This document shows positions 33,081-41,355 of a stretch of DNA of 64,000 nucleotides, one piece after another. Positions within the stretch are counted from its first letter, which is position 1; each line of letters starts with the position of its first letter. Made by a program: the position numbers and the translations under genes. The notes under the pieces were generated by a model, which had not been told where the DNA came from, made no database searches, and saw only the letters and a list, made by a program, of their open reading frames with translations. The stretch lies in assembly GCF_001411805.1 (NCBI RefSeq), contig NZ_CP007212.1:2976001-3040000 (forward strand), in the 5' to 3' direction. The stretch is from Burkholderia plantarii. GTDB lineage: Bacteria; Pseudomonadota; Gammaproteobacteria; Burkholderiales; Burkholderiaceae.

Positions 33081-33404
33081 TCAGACGCGGAACGACTCGC
33101 CGCAGCCGCACTCGTCCTTCACGTTCGGATTGTTGAACCTGAAGCCTTCATTCAACCCTTCGCGCGCGAAATCGAGCTCGGTGCCGTCGATGTAGGCGAG
33201 GCTCTTCGGATCGACCACGACCTTCACGCCATGGCTCTCGAACACCTGATCCTCGGTCGCGACGTCGTCGACATACTCGAGCTTGTAGGCGAGCCCCGAG
33301 CAACCGGTCGTGCGCACGCCAAGCCGCAGGCCCAGCCCCTTGCCGCGTCGCGTCAGGTACTTCTGTACGTGTTGCGCTGCTTTTTCGGTCAGTGTGATTG
33401 CCAT
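33081..33404 (-). CDS. iscA: Iron-sulphur assembly A-type protein IscA
   Basis: A 107-residue A-type carrier that delivers clusters or iron. The three conserved cysteines are Cys35 (TTGCSGLAY), Cys99 and Cys101 (ECGCGESF). Start ATG 33404 ([11 protein letters not shown]). The longer open frame to 33485 overlaps the gap to iscU and is not conserved. Spacing to iscU is 94 bp. Confidence 0.95.
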   Translation of the reverse strand: MAITLTEKAAQHVQKYLTRRGKGLGLRLGVRTTGCSGLAYKLEYVDDVATEDQVFESHGVKVVVDPKSLAYIDGTELDFAREGLNEGFRFNNPNVKDECGCGESFRV

Positions 33405-33498
33405 GATGTTCCTGGTCGCACGCATCGCGCGCGTGCGTCTTCCTCGATAAACCTCGCCACCGGCCGTGCCGGCGGCGCACCGCACCTGCTGCCGGCGT

Positions 33499-33906
33499 TC
33501 AGGCCGCCTGGCCGTCTTCCGCCGTCACGTCGTGGCGCTTGCGATAGTCGGCCACGGCCGCCTTGATGGCGTCCTCGGCAAGGATCGAGCAGTGGATCTT
33601 CACCGGCGGCAGCGCGAGTTCCTCGGCGATCTGGGTGTTCTTGATGGCCAGCGCCTGATCGAGCGTCTTGCCCTTCACCCATTCGGTGACGAGCGAGCTC
33701 GAGGCGATGGCCGAACCGCAGCCGTAAGTCTTGAACTTCGCGTCTTCAATCACGCCGTCGGTGCCGACGCGAATCTGCAGCTTCATCACGTCGCCGCAGG
33801 CCGGCGCACCGACCATGCCGGTACCGACCGCGTCGTCATCCTTCGAGAACGAACCGACGTTGCGCGGGTTTTCGTAGTGGTCCAGAACCTTGTTGCTGTA
33901 AGACAT
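33499..33906 (-). CDS. iscU: Fe-S cluster assembly scaffold IscU
   Basis: A 135-residue scaffold on which [2Fe-2S] clusters are built. The cluster ligand cysteines are Cys37 (GAPACGD), Cys63 ([11 protein letters not shown]) and Cys106 (HCSILAEDA). The LPPVK motif read by HscA is at 99-103. Start ATG 33906. It sits 52 bp downstream of iscS. Confidence 0.97.
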   Translation of the reverse strand: MSYSNKVLDHYENPRNVGSFSKDDDAVGTGMVGAPACGDVMKLQIRVGTDGVIEDAKFKTYGCGSAIASSSLVTEWVKGKTLDQALAIKNTQIAEELALPPVKIHCSILAEDAIKAAVADYRKRHDVTAEDGQAA

Positions 33907-33958
33907 GTTCGACTCCTGTGCGTTACGTGTACGCGGCGCCGGGCCGCGCGAACTTCAT

Positions 33959-35182
33959 TCAGTGTGCGGCCCACTCGATCGTCGAGAGGTCGATGCCGTC
34001 CTTGTGCATTTCCCAAAGCGGCGACAGATCGCGCAGCTTCGCGATCTTGCCCTGCAGCAGGTTGATCACGTAGTCGACGTCCTGCTCGGTCGTGAAGCGG
34101 CCGACCGTGAAGCGGATCGAGCTGTGGGCGAGTTCGTCGTTGCGGCCGAGCGCGCGCAGCACGTAGGACGGTTCCAGCGACGCCGAGGTGCAGGCCGAGC
34201 CGGACGACACCGCGACGTCCTTGATCGCCATGATCAGCGACTCGCCTTCGACGAAATTGAAGCTGATGTTCAGGTTGTGCGGGACACGATGCTCCATGTC
34301 GCCGTTTACATAGGTTTCCTCGATCTGCGAGAGGCCGCGCAGCAGCTTGTCGCGCAACGCGCGCACGCGTTCGTTCTCGACCGCCATTTCCTCGCGCGCG
34401 AGGCGGAACGCCTCGCCCATGCCGACGATCTGGTGCGTCGCCAGCGTGCCCGAACGCATGCCGCGCTCGTGGCCGCCGCCATGCATCTGCGCCTCGATCC
34501 GCACGCGCGGCTTGCGGCGTACGTAGAGCGCGCCGATGCCCTTCGGGCCGTAGGTCTTGTGCGCCGAGAACGACATCAGGTCGACCTTCAGCTTCGCGAG
34601 ATCGATCGGCGCCTTGCCGGTCGATTGCGCCGCATCGACGTGGAACACGATGCCCTTCTCGCGGCAGATCTCGCCGATCGTCTCGATATCCTGGATCACG
34701 CCGATCTCGTTGTTCACGTGCATCACCGAGACCAGAATCGTGTCGGGGCGCAGCGCGGCCTTGAACACCTCGAGATCGATCAGGCCGTCGTCCTTCACGT
34801 CGAGGTAGGTAACCTCGAAGCCTTCGCGCTCGAGCTCGCGGCAGGTATCAAGCACGGCCTTGTGCTCGGTCTTCACCGTGATGATGTGCTTGCCCTTGCC
34901 CTGGTAGAAATGCGCCGCGCCCTTGATCGCGAGATTGTCCGATTCGGTCGCGCCGGACGTCCAGATGATCTCGCGCGGGTCCGCGTTCACGAGTGCCGCC
35001 ACCTGCTCGCGCGCCTCTTCGACCGCGCGCTCCGCATCCCAGCCGTAAGCGTGGCTGCGCGATGCCGGGTTGCCGAACTGCTCGCGCAGATACGGCACCA
35101 TCTTGTCGACGACGCGCGGATCGACCGGGGTCGTCGCGCTGTAGTCCATATAGATGGGCAGGTGAGGAATATCGTTGTTCAT
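33959..35182 (-). CDS. iscS: Cysteine desulphurase IscS
   Basis: PLP-dependent desulphurase that supplies sulphur for iron-sulphur clusters and tRNA thiolation. The 407-residue product has the PLP Lys209 (SFSAHKTYG) and the mobile-loop nucleophile Cys331 ([11 protein letters not shown]). The true start is ATG 35182; an extended frame reaches 35236 but does not match the family. It lies between iscR and iscU. Confidence 0.97.
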   Translation of the reverse strand: MNNDIPHLPIYMDYSATTPVDPRVVDKMVPYLREQFGNPASRSHAYGWDAERAVEEAREQVAALVNADPREIIWTSGATESDNLAIKGAAHFYQGKGKHIITVKTEHKAVLDTCRELEREGFEVTYLDVKDDGLIDLEVFKAALRPDTILVSVMHVNNEIGVIQDIETIGEICREKGIVFHVDAAQSTGKAPIDLAKLKVDLMSFSAHKTYGPKGIGALYVRRKPRVRIEAQMHGGGHERGMRSGTLATHQIVGMGEAFRLAREEMAVENERVRALRDKLLRGLSQIEETYVNGDMEHRVPHNLNISFNFVEGESLIMAIKDVAVSSGSACTSASLEPSYVLRALGRNDELAHSSIRFTVGRFTTEQDVDYVINLLQGKIAKLRDLSPLWEMHKDGIDLSTIEWAAH

Positions 35183-35260
35183 CTGTCGCTCCGGGTATTC
35201 ATTCAATGCAGGGACGATTCTTTTTTGTGTAGACAACCGATGCGCGCGGCCTGCCGCGCG

Positions 35261-35797
35261 TCACGAACTCGCGATGTTGAACACCGAGTTCGGCCCGAGC
35301 GGCATCGCCCGCACAGGCTCCACGGGGGTGGCCGGCTCCGGCGCGCGGCGATCGCGCAGCACGGCGGGCGCACCCTCTTTGGCACGCTGCTGATCGACGA
35401 GATCCTGCAGCGACACCGAGTCGAGGTATTCGACCATCTTCTGGTTGAGCGTCGACCAGAGCTCGTGCGTCATGCAATGTCCGTCGGGTTGCTTGGTCCC
35501 TTCACAGGTCCCCTTGCCACCGCATTGCGTCGCGTCGAGCGGCTCGTCGACCGCGATGATGATGTCTGCCACCGTCACGTCGGTGGCGCGGCGCGCGAGA
35601 TTGTAGCCGCCCCCCGGACCGCGGACCGATTCGACGATCTCGTGCCGGCGCAGCTTTCCAAACAACTGCTCCAGATACGAGAGCGAGATGCGCTGGCGCT
35701 GGCTGATGCCTGCAAGCGTCACCGGCCCCTGCTCCTGGCGCAGTGCCAAGTCAATCATCGCCGTGACGGCGAAACGGCCTTTCGTGGTGAGTCTCAT
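35261..35797 (-). CDS. iscR: Fe-S cluster transcriptional regulator IscR
   Basis: Rrf2-type [2Fe-2S] sensor that represses the isc operon when cluster-loaded. The 178-residue protein starts MRLTTKGRFAVTAMIDLA with a winged-helix domain; the cluster ligands are Cys92, Cys98 and Cys108 with a probable His ligand at 111. Relative to E. coli (92, 98, 104, 107) there is a four-residue insertion (TKQPDGH) between the second and third cysteine. A Pro-rich C-terminal tail follows. Start ATG 35797. Two type-1 IscR boxes lie just upstream, supporting autoregulation. Confidence 0.95.
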   Translation of the reverse strand: MRLTTKGRFAVTAMIDLALRQEQGPVTLAGISQRQRISLSYLEQLFGKLRRHEIVESVRGPGGGYNLARRATDVTVADIIIAVDEPLDATQCGGKGTCEGTKQPDGHCMTHELWSTLNQKMVEYLDSVSLQDLVDQQRAKEGAPAVLRDRRAPEPATPVEPVRAMPLGPNSVFNIASS

Positions 35798-35813
35798 AGT
35801 CGTAGGGGACAGC

Positions 35814-35838
35814 AATCTTGACGATTTTGGTCAAGTAT
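35814..35838 (-). promoter_or_regulatory. IscR type-1 binding site B, overlapping -10
   Basis: 25-bp site of the type-1 IscR consensus on the minus strand (core ATACTTGACC plus GTCA). It overlaps the -10 element. Sixteen bases separate it from the iscR ATG. Confidence 0.7.
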
Positions 35839-35861
35839 AAATATCTGACGTTTTTAGTCAA
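35834..35861 (-). promoter_or_regulatory. iscR operon promoter
   Basis: Minus-strand -35 TTGACT at 35861-35856, 16-base spacer, -10 TATACT at 35839-35834. Both elements are embedded in the two IscR boxes, as in the E. coli iscR promoter. Confidence 0.75.
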
Positions 35862-35865
35862 GTAT
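35841..35865 (-). promoter_or_regulatory. IscR type-1 binding site A
   Basis: 25-bp site with the 5' half ATACTTGACTAAAAACGTCA on the minus strand, an excellent match to the type-1 IscR consensus. It lies 27 bp (centre to centre) from site B and overlaps the -35 box. Confidence 0.75.
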
Positions 35866-35920
35866 CCCTGTCCGTAAAAGGGGATTCAGCGAACGCTGCA
35901 TTGCCCCGCAGCGGCCCGGA

Positions 35921-36403
35921 TCAGTCGGTGCCGGATGCCCGCAACGAGGCGAGCAAGCCTGCGCAGGCGGCCTCGCACTGGTCGAGCACCTGCTCGAAAC
36001 CTTGCGCGCCGCCGAAATAGGGATCGGCCACTTCACGCGCGGCGCTGGGGCCGGCGAATTCCATCAGCAGGCGCAATTTGTGGCGATGTTCGGCGGGCGC
36101 GCGGCGGCGCAGTTCAGCCAGATTCGCGTCGTCCATCGCGAGCAGCAGGTCGAAGCGCACGAAATCGGCCGCCTCGACCTGACGCGCGCGCAGCGCCGAG
36201 AGATCGTAGCCGCGCGAACGCGCCGCCTGCTGGGCGCGCGGATCGGGCGGCGCGCCGACATGCCAGTCGCCGGTGCCGGCCGAATCGATTTCGATCGCAT
36301 GCGCGAGCCCGGCCGCGTCGACTTGGGCGCGCATCACGCCCTCCGCGGTCGGCGACCGGCAGATGTTGCCGAGACAGACGAAGCAGACGGAGGCGCGTTT
36401 CAT
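35921..36403 (-). CDS. Low-molecular-weight protein tyrosine phosphatase
   Basis: A 160-residue LMW-PTP. The P-loop is CLGNICRSP with nucleophile Cys10 and Arg16; the acid loop DPYF supplies the general acid near residue 128. It lies upstream of iscR on the same strand, a linkage seen in other Burkholderia genomes. Members act on protein phosphotyrosine, often in exopolysaccharide control, but no partner kinase is visible here. A TATAAT sits inside a small hairpin at 36444-36463 (see finding). Confidence 0.9.
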   Translation of the reverse strand: MKRASVCFVCLGNICRSPTAEGVMRAQVDAAGLAHAIEIDSAGTGDWHVGAPPDPRAQQAARSRGYDLSALRARQVEAADFVRFDLLLAMDDANLAELRRRAPAEHRHKLRLLMEFAGPSAAREVADPYFGGAQGFEQVLDQCEAACAGLLASLRASGTD

Positions 36404-36494
36404 CGTGCGGCCGGGTGGCGGCCGATGGCCGCGAAAAAGGCAAGCGCCTGATTATACAGGCGCGCCCCATTTATCGCGGCCGGCCGGCACGACA

Positions 36495-36710
36495 TCAAAG
36501 CGCCTTGGTGGCGACGATCGGCGTGGCCGAGGCGGCGTCGGGCGATTCGCCGACGAGCCCGAACGACACCGTGCGAGCCAGTTCCGCCGAGGCCTGCCGG
36601 ATCGCCAGCGGCTCGCTCGGGCGCGCGGCGGCCGAGGCGTGCAGATAGGCAGCTGCGGCAAGCGGGACGACGATCGCGAGCGGCCAGTACATCGATATTG
36701 TCTTTTTCAT
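36495..36710 (-). CDS. Small secreted or anchored protein of unknown function
   Basis: A 71-residue protein. Residues 1-28 (MKKTISMYWPLAIVVPLAAAAYLHASA) look like a signal anchor or cleavable signal peptide; the remainder is a short hydrophilic tail. ATG 36710 is supported by AGAGG 8 bases upstream. Nothing recognisable; could be a small envelope protein. Confidence 0.55.
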   Translation of the reverse strand: MKKTISMYWPLAIVVPLAAAAYLHASAAARPSEPLAIRQASAELARTVSFGLVGESPDAASATPIVATKAL

Positions 36711-36915
36711 GATGCGACCTCTTGGTGACTGCGCATCGGAACCAATGACCGATGCTGACAGACGCCATTCTATAGATCGCACCTATTAAGAAAAACCATC
36801 AAATAGCGAACGCAGTGTTGTCGTGCGGCGAACAGTCGCCAAATTCGTAGCGGCGCCACTGCGGCAAATCAACATCAAATCGATGCGCATGCCCTCGCTG
36901 GCGGACTTCCCACCC
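36711..36915. other. Gap after the lutB stop
   Basis: 205 bp without gene; comparatively AT-rich in the middle (TATAGATCGC...TTAAGAAAAACC). It shows no lutC. Confidence 0.5.
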
Positions 36916-38337
36916 TTATCCCAGGTGGGTCTGCGAGGCCGCGTAGAGTTCGCGAAACGTGCGACCGGTGGGCGTCGGTAGATCGCGCGTGTCGGTCCAG
37001 CCAGCCGCGAGCGGCAGGCGCCGGATGCCGCGCCCCGAATCGCGCGCGCCGCCGACGCGCTCGAGAATGCGCACGCCCAGCTTGGTGACGAGACCGTACA
37101 GCATCGGCCGGCGCGCCATGAAGCCCCAGACGGCCAGCGCCGCCCGCTCGCGCCACGGCCGCAGGCGCCGCTCGACCTGCTTCTCGCGCAGGCTGCGCAG
37201 CAGGCCCGACAGCGGGATACCGACCGGACAGACGCTGTCGCATTCGCCGCAGAGCGTGGCCGCCTGCGGCAGGTCGAGCGAGCGATCGATCCCCACGTAG
37301 CTCGGCGTCAGCACCGAGCCCATCGGCCCCGGATAGACCCAGCCATAGGCGTGGCCGCCAATCTTCTGGTAGACGGGACAATGGTTCATGCAGGCGCCGC
37401 AGCGGATGCAGCGCAGCATCTCCTGGAATTCGCCGCCGAGCAGGCCGGTGCGGCCGCCGTCGACGAGCACCACGTAGTTGTGCTCCGGGCCGTCCTCGTC
37501 ACCGGGGCCGCGCGGCCCCGTCAGCAGAGAGAAATAGTTCGAGACCTTCTGCCCGGTCGCCGAACGCGGCAGCAGCCGCATCGCGGTGGCGAGATCCTCG
37601 AGCGTCGGCAGCACCTTTTCGATGCCGGTCACGGCCACGTGGACGCGCGGCATCACGGTACACATGCCCTCGTTGCCCTCGTTGGTCACGAGCACCACCG
37701 AGCCGGTCTCGGCCACCACGAAGTTGCCGCCCGTCAGGCCCATATCGGCGCCCAGGAAGTGCGAGCGCAGCATCTCGCGCGCCTCGCGCGTCATGTCGGG
37801 AATCTCGGTGAGCCGCGCGCGCTTGTGCGTGGCGGCGAACAGGTCGGCGATCTCGTCCTTGTCCTTGTGGAGCACCGGCGCAATGATGTGGCTCGGCGCC
37901 TCGTTGCCGTTGATCTGCAGGATGTACTCGCCCAGATCGGTCTCCACCGATTCCACGCCGATCTCCGCGAGCACCGCGTTGATGCGCATCTCCTCCGATA
38001 CCATCGACTTGGTCTTGATCACTTTCCTCACGTCATGGCGCTTCGCGATGTCGGCCACGAGCTCGGCCGCGTCGGCCATCGATTCCGCGAACAGCACCGT
38101 CGTGCCGCGCCGCGCCGCCTCGCGCTCGAACGCCTCGAGCCAGATGTCGAGATGCTCCAGCGCGCGGTTGCGGCGCGCCTTCAGCGCGGCGCGCGTGGCC
38201 GGGAAGTCGATCTGCGCCATCGCATCGGTGCGCACCGACACGAAATTCGTCGACAGCTTCTTGAGGTTCTGCTGCAGGCGCTGGTCGGCAAGCTTCTGCC
38301 CCGCGCGCGCCTTGAACTGCATCGATTGGACTTGCAT
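36916..38337 (-). CDS. lutB: L-lactate utilisation iron-sulphur protein LutB
   Basis: A 473-residue LutB/LldF protein of the LutABC lactate dehydrogenase system. It has a long N-terminal helical domain and two ferredoxin-type cluster motifs (CIRCGACMNHCPVY and CGECDSVCPVG). It starts ATG 38337, 53 bp after lutA. The longer upstream frame (to 38880) overlaps lutA and is not part of the protein. No LutC gene follows. Confidence 0.92.
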   Translation of the reverse strand: MQVQSMQFKARAGQKLADQRLQQNLKKLSTNFVSVRTDAMAQIDFPATRAALKARRNRALEHLDIWLEAFEREAARRGTTVLFAESMADAAELVADIAKRHDVRKVIKTKSMVSEEMRINAVLAEIGVESVETDLGEYILQINGNEAPSHIIAPVLHKDKDEIADLFAATHKRARLTEIPDMTREAREMLRSHFLGADMGLTGGNFVVAETGSVVLVTNEGNEGMCTVMPRVHVAVTGIEKVLPTLEDLATAMRLLPRSATGQKVSNYFSLLTGPRGPGDEDGPEHNYVVLVDGGRTGLLGGEFQEMLRCIRCGACMNHCPVYQKIGGHAYGWVYPGPMGSVLTPSYVGIDRSLDLPQAATLCGECDSVCPVGIPLSGLLRSLREKQVERRLRPWRERAALAVWGFMARRPMLYGLVTKLGVRILERVGGARDSGRGIRRLPLAAGWTDTRDLPTPTGRTFRELYAASQTHLG

Positions 38338-38390
38338 GGCTGGCTGACTCGGCTGGCGGCAATCGGAATAGGGAACGCGGCGCGAGCCGC

Positions 38391-39113
38391 TCAGAGATCG
38401 CCGGCGAGCACCTGCGCGACGTGCAGCACGCGCGTTTCGGTGTCGCCCAGGCGGCGCAGCCGGCCCTCGATGTTGAGGATGCAGCCGAGATCGCCGAGCA
38501 CCACGGCGCGCGCGCCGCTCGCCTGCACGTTCGCGCACTTCTCGTCGACGATCGCGGTGGAAATGGCGCCGTACTTGACCGCGAACGTGCCGCCGAAGCC
38601 GCAGCAGTGTTCGCAATCCTTCATCTCGGTGATCTCGACACCGCGCTGGGCCAGCAGCGCGCGCGGCTGTGCCTTCACGCCGAGCTCGCGCAGGCCCGAG
38701 CAGGAATCGTGATAGGCCACCGGCCCGCTGAATTCGCCCGGCGGCAGCTGCACCTTCGCGACGTGGACGAGGAACTCGGTCAGCTCGTAGACACGCTCGC
38801 GCAGGCGCCCGAATCGCGCCATCAGCTCGGGATCGTCGCGGAACAGGTCGCCGTAATGCGCGCGGATCATGCCGCCGCACGAGCCCGACGGCACCACGAC
38901 GTAGTCGAACGGCTCGAATTCGCGCAGCGTCTTCTCGGCGAGATCGCGCGCGAGGCGCCGGTCGCCCGAGTTGTAGGCGGGCTGCCCGCAGCAGGTCTGC
39001 GCGGGCGGCACGCCCACCTCGAAACCGGCCTCGCGAATCAGCTTCAGCGCGGAAAAACCGATTTCGGGTCGCATCAGATCTATGAGGCAGGTGACGAACA
39101 ATCCGACTCGCAT
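38391..39113 (-). CDS. lutA: L-lactate utilisation protein LutA (CCG-domain)
   Basis: A 240-residue protein with two cysteine-rich CCG domains (AQTCCGQPAYNSGD and DCEHCCGFGG) for binding [4Fe-4S]-type clusters. Together with LutB it forms an L-lactate (or glycolate) oxidation complex. ATG 39113 has AGGGAG upstream. A divergent IclR gene starts 189 bp away. Confidence 0.92.
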   Translation of the reverse strand: MRVGLFVTCLIDLMRPEIGFSALKLIREAGFEVGVPPAQTCCGQPAYNSGDRRLARDLAEKTLREFEPFDYVVVPSGSCGGMIRAHYGDLFRDDPELMARFGRLRERVYELTEFLVHVAKVQLPPGEFSGPVAYHDSCSGLRELGVKAQPRALLAQRGVEITEMKDCEHCCGFGGTFAVKYGAISTAIVDEKCANVQASGARAVVLGDLGCILNIEGRLRRLGDTETRVLHVAQVLAGDL

Positions 39114-39278
39114 GACGGCTCCCTGGAGAAAACGCCGCTCATTATCCGCCCTTTGCCGCGCCGGACCAACGCCGCAGCGCCGCAAAAGGCGAAAGGGAAT
39201 TCCCCGATTCGATCAGAAGGTCTCCTCGAACGGCGTTCGCTTTTTTCACATTACGATATACAATCGGCTCCTCACCGT

Positions 39279-39290
39279 TTGACAGGTCAA
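39279..39290. promoter_or_regulatory. Candidate operator (TTGAC-AG-GTCAA) near iclR start
   Basis: TTGACAGGTCAA has perfect 5-base arms around AG, 13 bases before the iclR ATG and between the iclR and lutA starts. It fits an autoregulatory operator for an IclR-type protein. A -10-like TACAAT lies at 39259-39264. Confidence 0.4.
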
Positions 39291-39302
39291 CTGATTTTCA
39301 CG

Positions 39303-40112
39303 ATGAGCACTCAGAATCCTGACCCGAAGACGTCGATCCAGGTGATCGAACGCATGATGCGACTGCTCGATGCGCTCGCCGACCACACCGACCCGGTCAG
39401 CCTGAAGGAGCTCGCCCGGCGCACGGAGCTGCATCCCTCCACCGCGCACCGGATTCTCAACGACATGGTGACCTGTCGCCTCGTCGACCGTTCGGACCCC
39501 GGCACCTATCGCCTCGGCATGCGGCTGCTGGAGCTCGGCAACCTCGTCAAGGCACGGCTGTCGGTGCGCGACGCGGCGCTGATGCCGATGCGCGAACTGC
39601 ACCGGCTGACGGGGCAGACCGTGAACCTGTCGGTGCGCCAGGGCGACGAGATCGTCTACATCGAGCGCGCTTATTCGGAGCGCTCGGGCATGCAGGTCGT
39701 GCGCGCGATCGGCGGACGCGCGCCGCTGCACCTGACCTCGGTCGGCAAGCTGTTCCTGGCCGCTGACGAAACCACGCGCGTGCGCGCCTACGCGACGCGC
39801 ACCGGCCTGGCTGGTCATACCCAGAACAGCATCACCGACTTGATGAAGCTCGAGCGCGAACTGACGCTGGTGCGCCAGCAGGCCTGCGCGCGCGACAACG
39901 AGGAACTCGAGCTCGGCGTGCGCTGCATCGCGGCCGGCATCTACGACGACTCTGGCAAGCTGGTGGCCGGGCTGTCACTGTCGGCCCCGGCCGACCGGCT
40001 GCAGGACGCCTGGCTCGGTCAGATCAGCCATACCGCGCTGACCATCTCCGAGGCGCTCGGCTATCGGCCGCCGCGCGAGGTCCCGGGCGAGGCGCTCGCC
40101 AAGTCGCTCTGA
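39303..40112 (+). CDS. IclR family transcriptional regulator
   Basis: A 269-residue regulator with N-terminal winged helix (SLKELARRTELHPSTAHRILND) and a C-terminal IclR effector domain. ATG 39303 (MSTQNPDPK). It is divergent from lutAB, so it probably controls lactate use; most other LutABC systems use GntR regulators. It converges with the PBP7-like gene at a strong terminator. Confidence 0.88.
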   Translation: MSTQNPDPKTSIQVIERMMRLLDALADHTDPVSLKELARRTELHPSTAHRILNDMVTCRLVDRSDPGTYRLGMRLLELGNLVKARLSVRDAALMPMRELHRLTGQTVNLSVRQGDEIVYIERAYSERSGMQVVRAIGGRAPLHLTSVGKLFLAADETTRVRAYATRTGLAGHTQNSITDLMKLERELTLVRQQACARDNEELELGVRCIAAGIYDDSGKLVAGLSLSAPADRLQDAWLGQISHTALTISEALGYRPPREVPGEALAKSL

Positions 40113-40155
40113 CGCGAGCAGCCGGCCGGCCCCGCGAATTCCGGTGCGCCAATTG

Positions 40156-40182
40156 AAAAACCCCGCGATCGCGGGGTTTTTT
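40156..40182. terminator. Bidirectional terminator between iclR and pbpG-like genes
   Basis: Perfect 26-base palindrome AAAAACCCCGCGA and its complement (40156-40181) followed by T. It serves the convergent genes. Confidence 0.9.
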
Positions 40183-40212
40183 CTGCTCGAATGATCCGGT
40201 ACGACGCGACGA

Positions 40213-41355
40213 TCAGGTGCCGCCGGCGCCCGTGTTCGCCGCCGTCAGACGCTCGCCGCCGCCGGCGTCGAGCCAGTTGCGCACGCGCGAGGCATCGGCG
40301 GTGCGCGAGTACTTGCCGAACGAATCGAGCAGCACCATCACGATCGGCTTGCCGTGGATCGTCGTCTGCATCACGAGGCACTCGCCGGCCTCGTTGATGA
40401 AGCCGGTCTTCTGCAGCCCGATGTCCCACGACGGATTGCGCACTAGCGCGTTCGTGCTGTTGTAGACGAGCGAGCGCTTGCCGGTGAACACCGTATAGGT
40501 GCGGTCGGTCGAGAAGCGGCGGATCAGCGGGTACTGGTACGCGGCGTCGATCATCTTGACGAGGTCGCGCGCGCTCGACACGTTGAGACTCGTCAGACCC
40601 GTCGAGTTCTCGAAATGCGTGTCGGTCATGCCAAGCGACTTCGCCTTCGCGTTCATCGCCGCGATGAACGCCGGACGGCCACCCGGGTAGTAGCGCGACA
40701 GGGCGGCCGCGGCGCGGTTCTCGGAGGCCATCAGCGCGATGTGGAGCATGTCCTCGCGCGACAGCACCGAGCCCACCGACAGGCGCGAACCGGTGCCCTT
40801 CTCGTAGTCGCGATCCTCGTCGGTGACCGCGATCTGCTCCTCGAGCGGCGCCTTCGAATCGAGCACGACCATCGCAGTCATCAGCTTCGAGATCGAGGCG
40901 ATCGGCACGACGGCATGCGAATTCTTGTCGAGCAGCGGCTCGGAGGTGGCCTGATCGACGACGTAGGCCACGCTCGAACGCAGCGCGAGCGCGTCGGGCG
41001 TGTCATGCAGGCCGAACGCCTGACCGACCGACTGCTGGCGCGGCTGGAACGCGACGCGGCGCACGGCACCGTGATGGTGGCCCGGGCCGGCCGCGAGCGT
41101 GACGTGCCGGCGGCCGCGGTGCGGCGCTTCGGCGGCGGCCACGTGGGCGGCTTTCTTCTCGGCGGCGACGGTCCGCTTCTTGCCCTTGGCGGACGCGGCC
41201 GCTTTCGCGGATTTGGTGGATTTGGCGGGCGCGGCAACGGCATCCGCGGGCGCGACGGCGACCGATGCGACGAGCATCGAGACAGCCACCGACACTGCGG
41301 TGCCGAGGGCCGCACCGTGCATCATCTTCAACGGCGAGAACAGTGAGGCTTTCAT
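40213..41355 (-). CDS. pbpG: D-alanyl-D-alanine endopeptidase (PBP7-like, S11 family)
   Basis: A 380-residue serine peptidase that cuts D-Ala-mDAP cross-links. Signal peptide at the N-terminus, Ala/Lys/His-rich linker (about 40-100), then the S11 domain with SxxK (Ser154, Lys157), SxN (SEN), and KTG (LQKTGF). Start ATG 41355 is preferred to an upstream extension. A bidirectional terminator shared with the IclR gene lies past its 3' end at 40156-40182. Confidence 0.9.
   Translation of the reverse strand: MKASLFSPLKMMHGAALGTAVSVAVSMLVASVAVAPADAVAAPAKSTKSAKAAASAKGKKRTVAAEKKAAHVAAAEAPHRGRRHVTLAAGPGHHHGAVRRVAFQPRQQSVGQAFGLHDTPDALALRSSVAYVVDQATSEPLLDKNSHAVVPIASISKLMTAMVVLDSKAPLEEQIAVTDEDRDYEKGTGSRLSVGSVLSREDMLHIALMASENRAAAALSRYYPGGRPAFIAAMNAKAKSLGMTDTHFENSTGLTSLNVSSARDLVKMIDAAYQYPLIRRFSTDRTYTVFTGKRSLVYNSTNALVRNPSWDIGLQKTGFINEAGECLVMQTTIHGKPIVMVLLDSFGKYSRTADASRVRNWLDAGGGERLTAANTGAGGT

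Noticed and set aside
32387..33136. Plus-strand frame opposite hscB/hscA
   Set aside because: hscB and hscA are clear; this is antisense.
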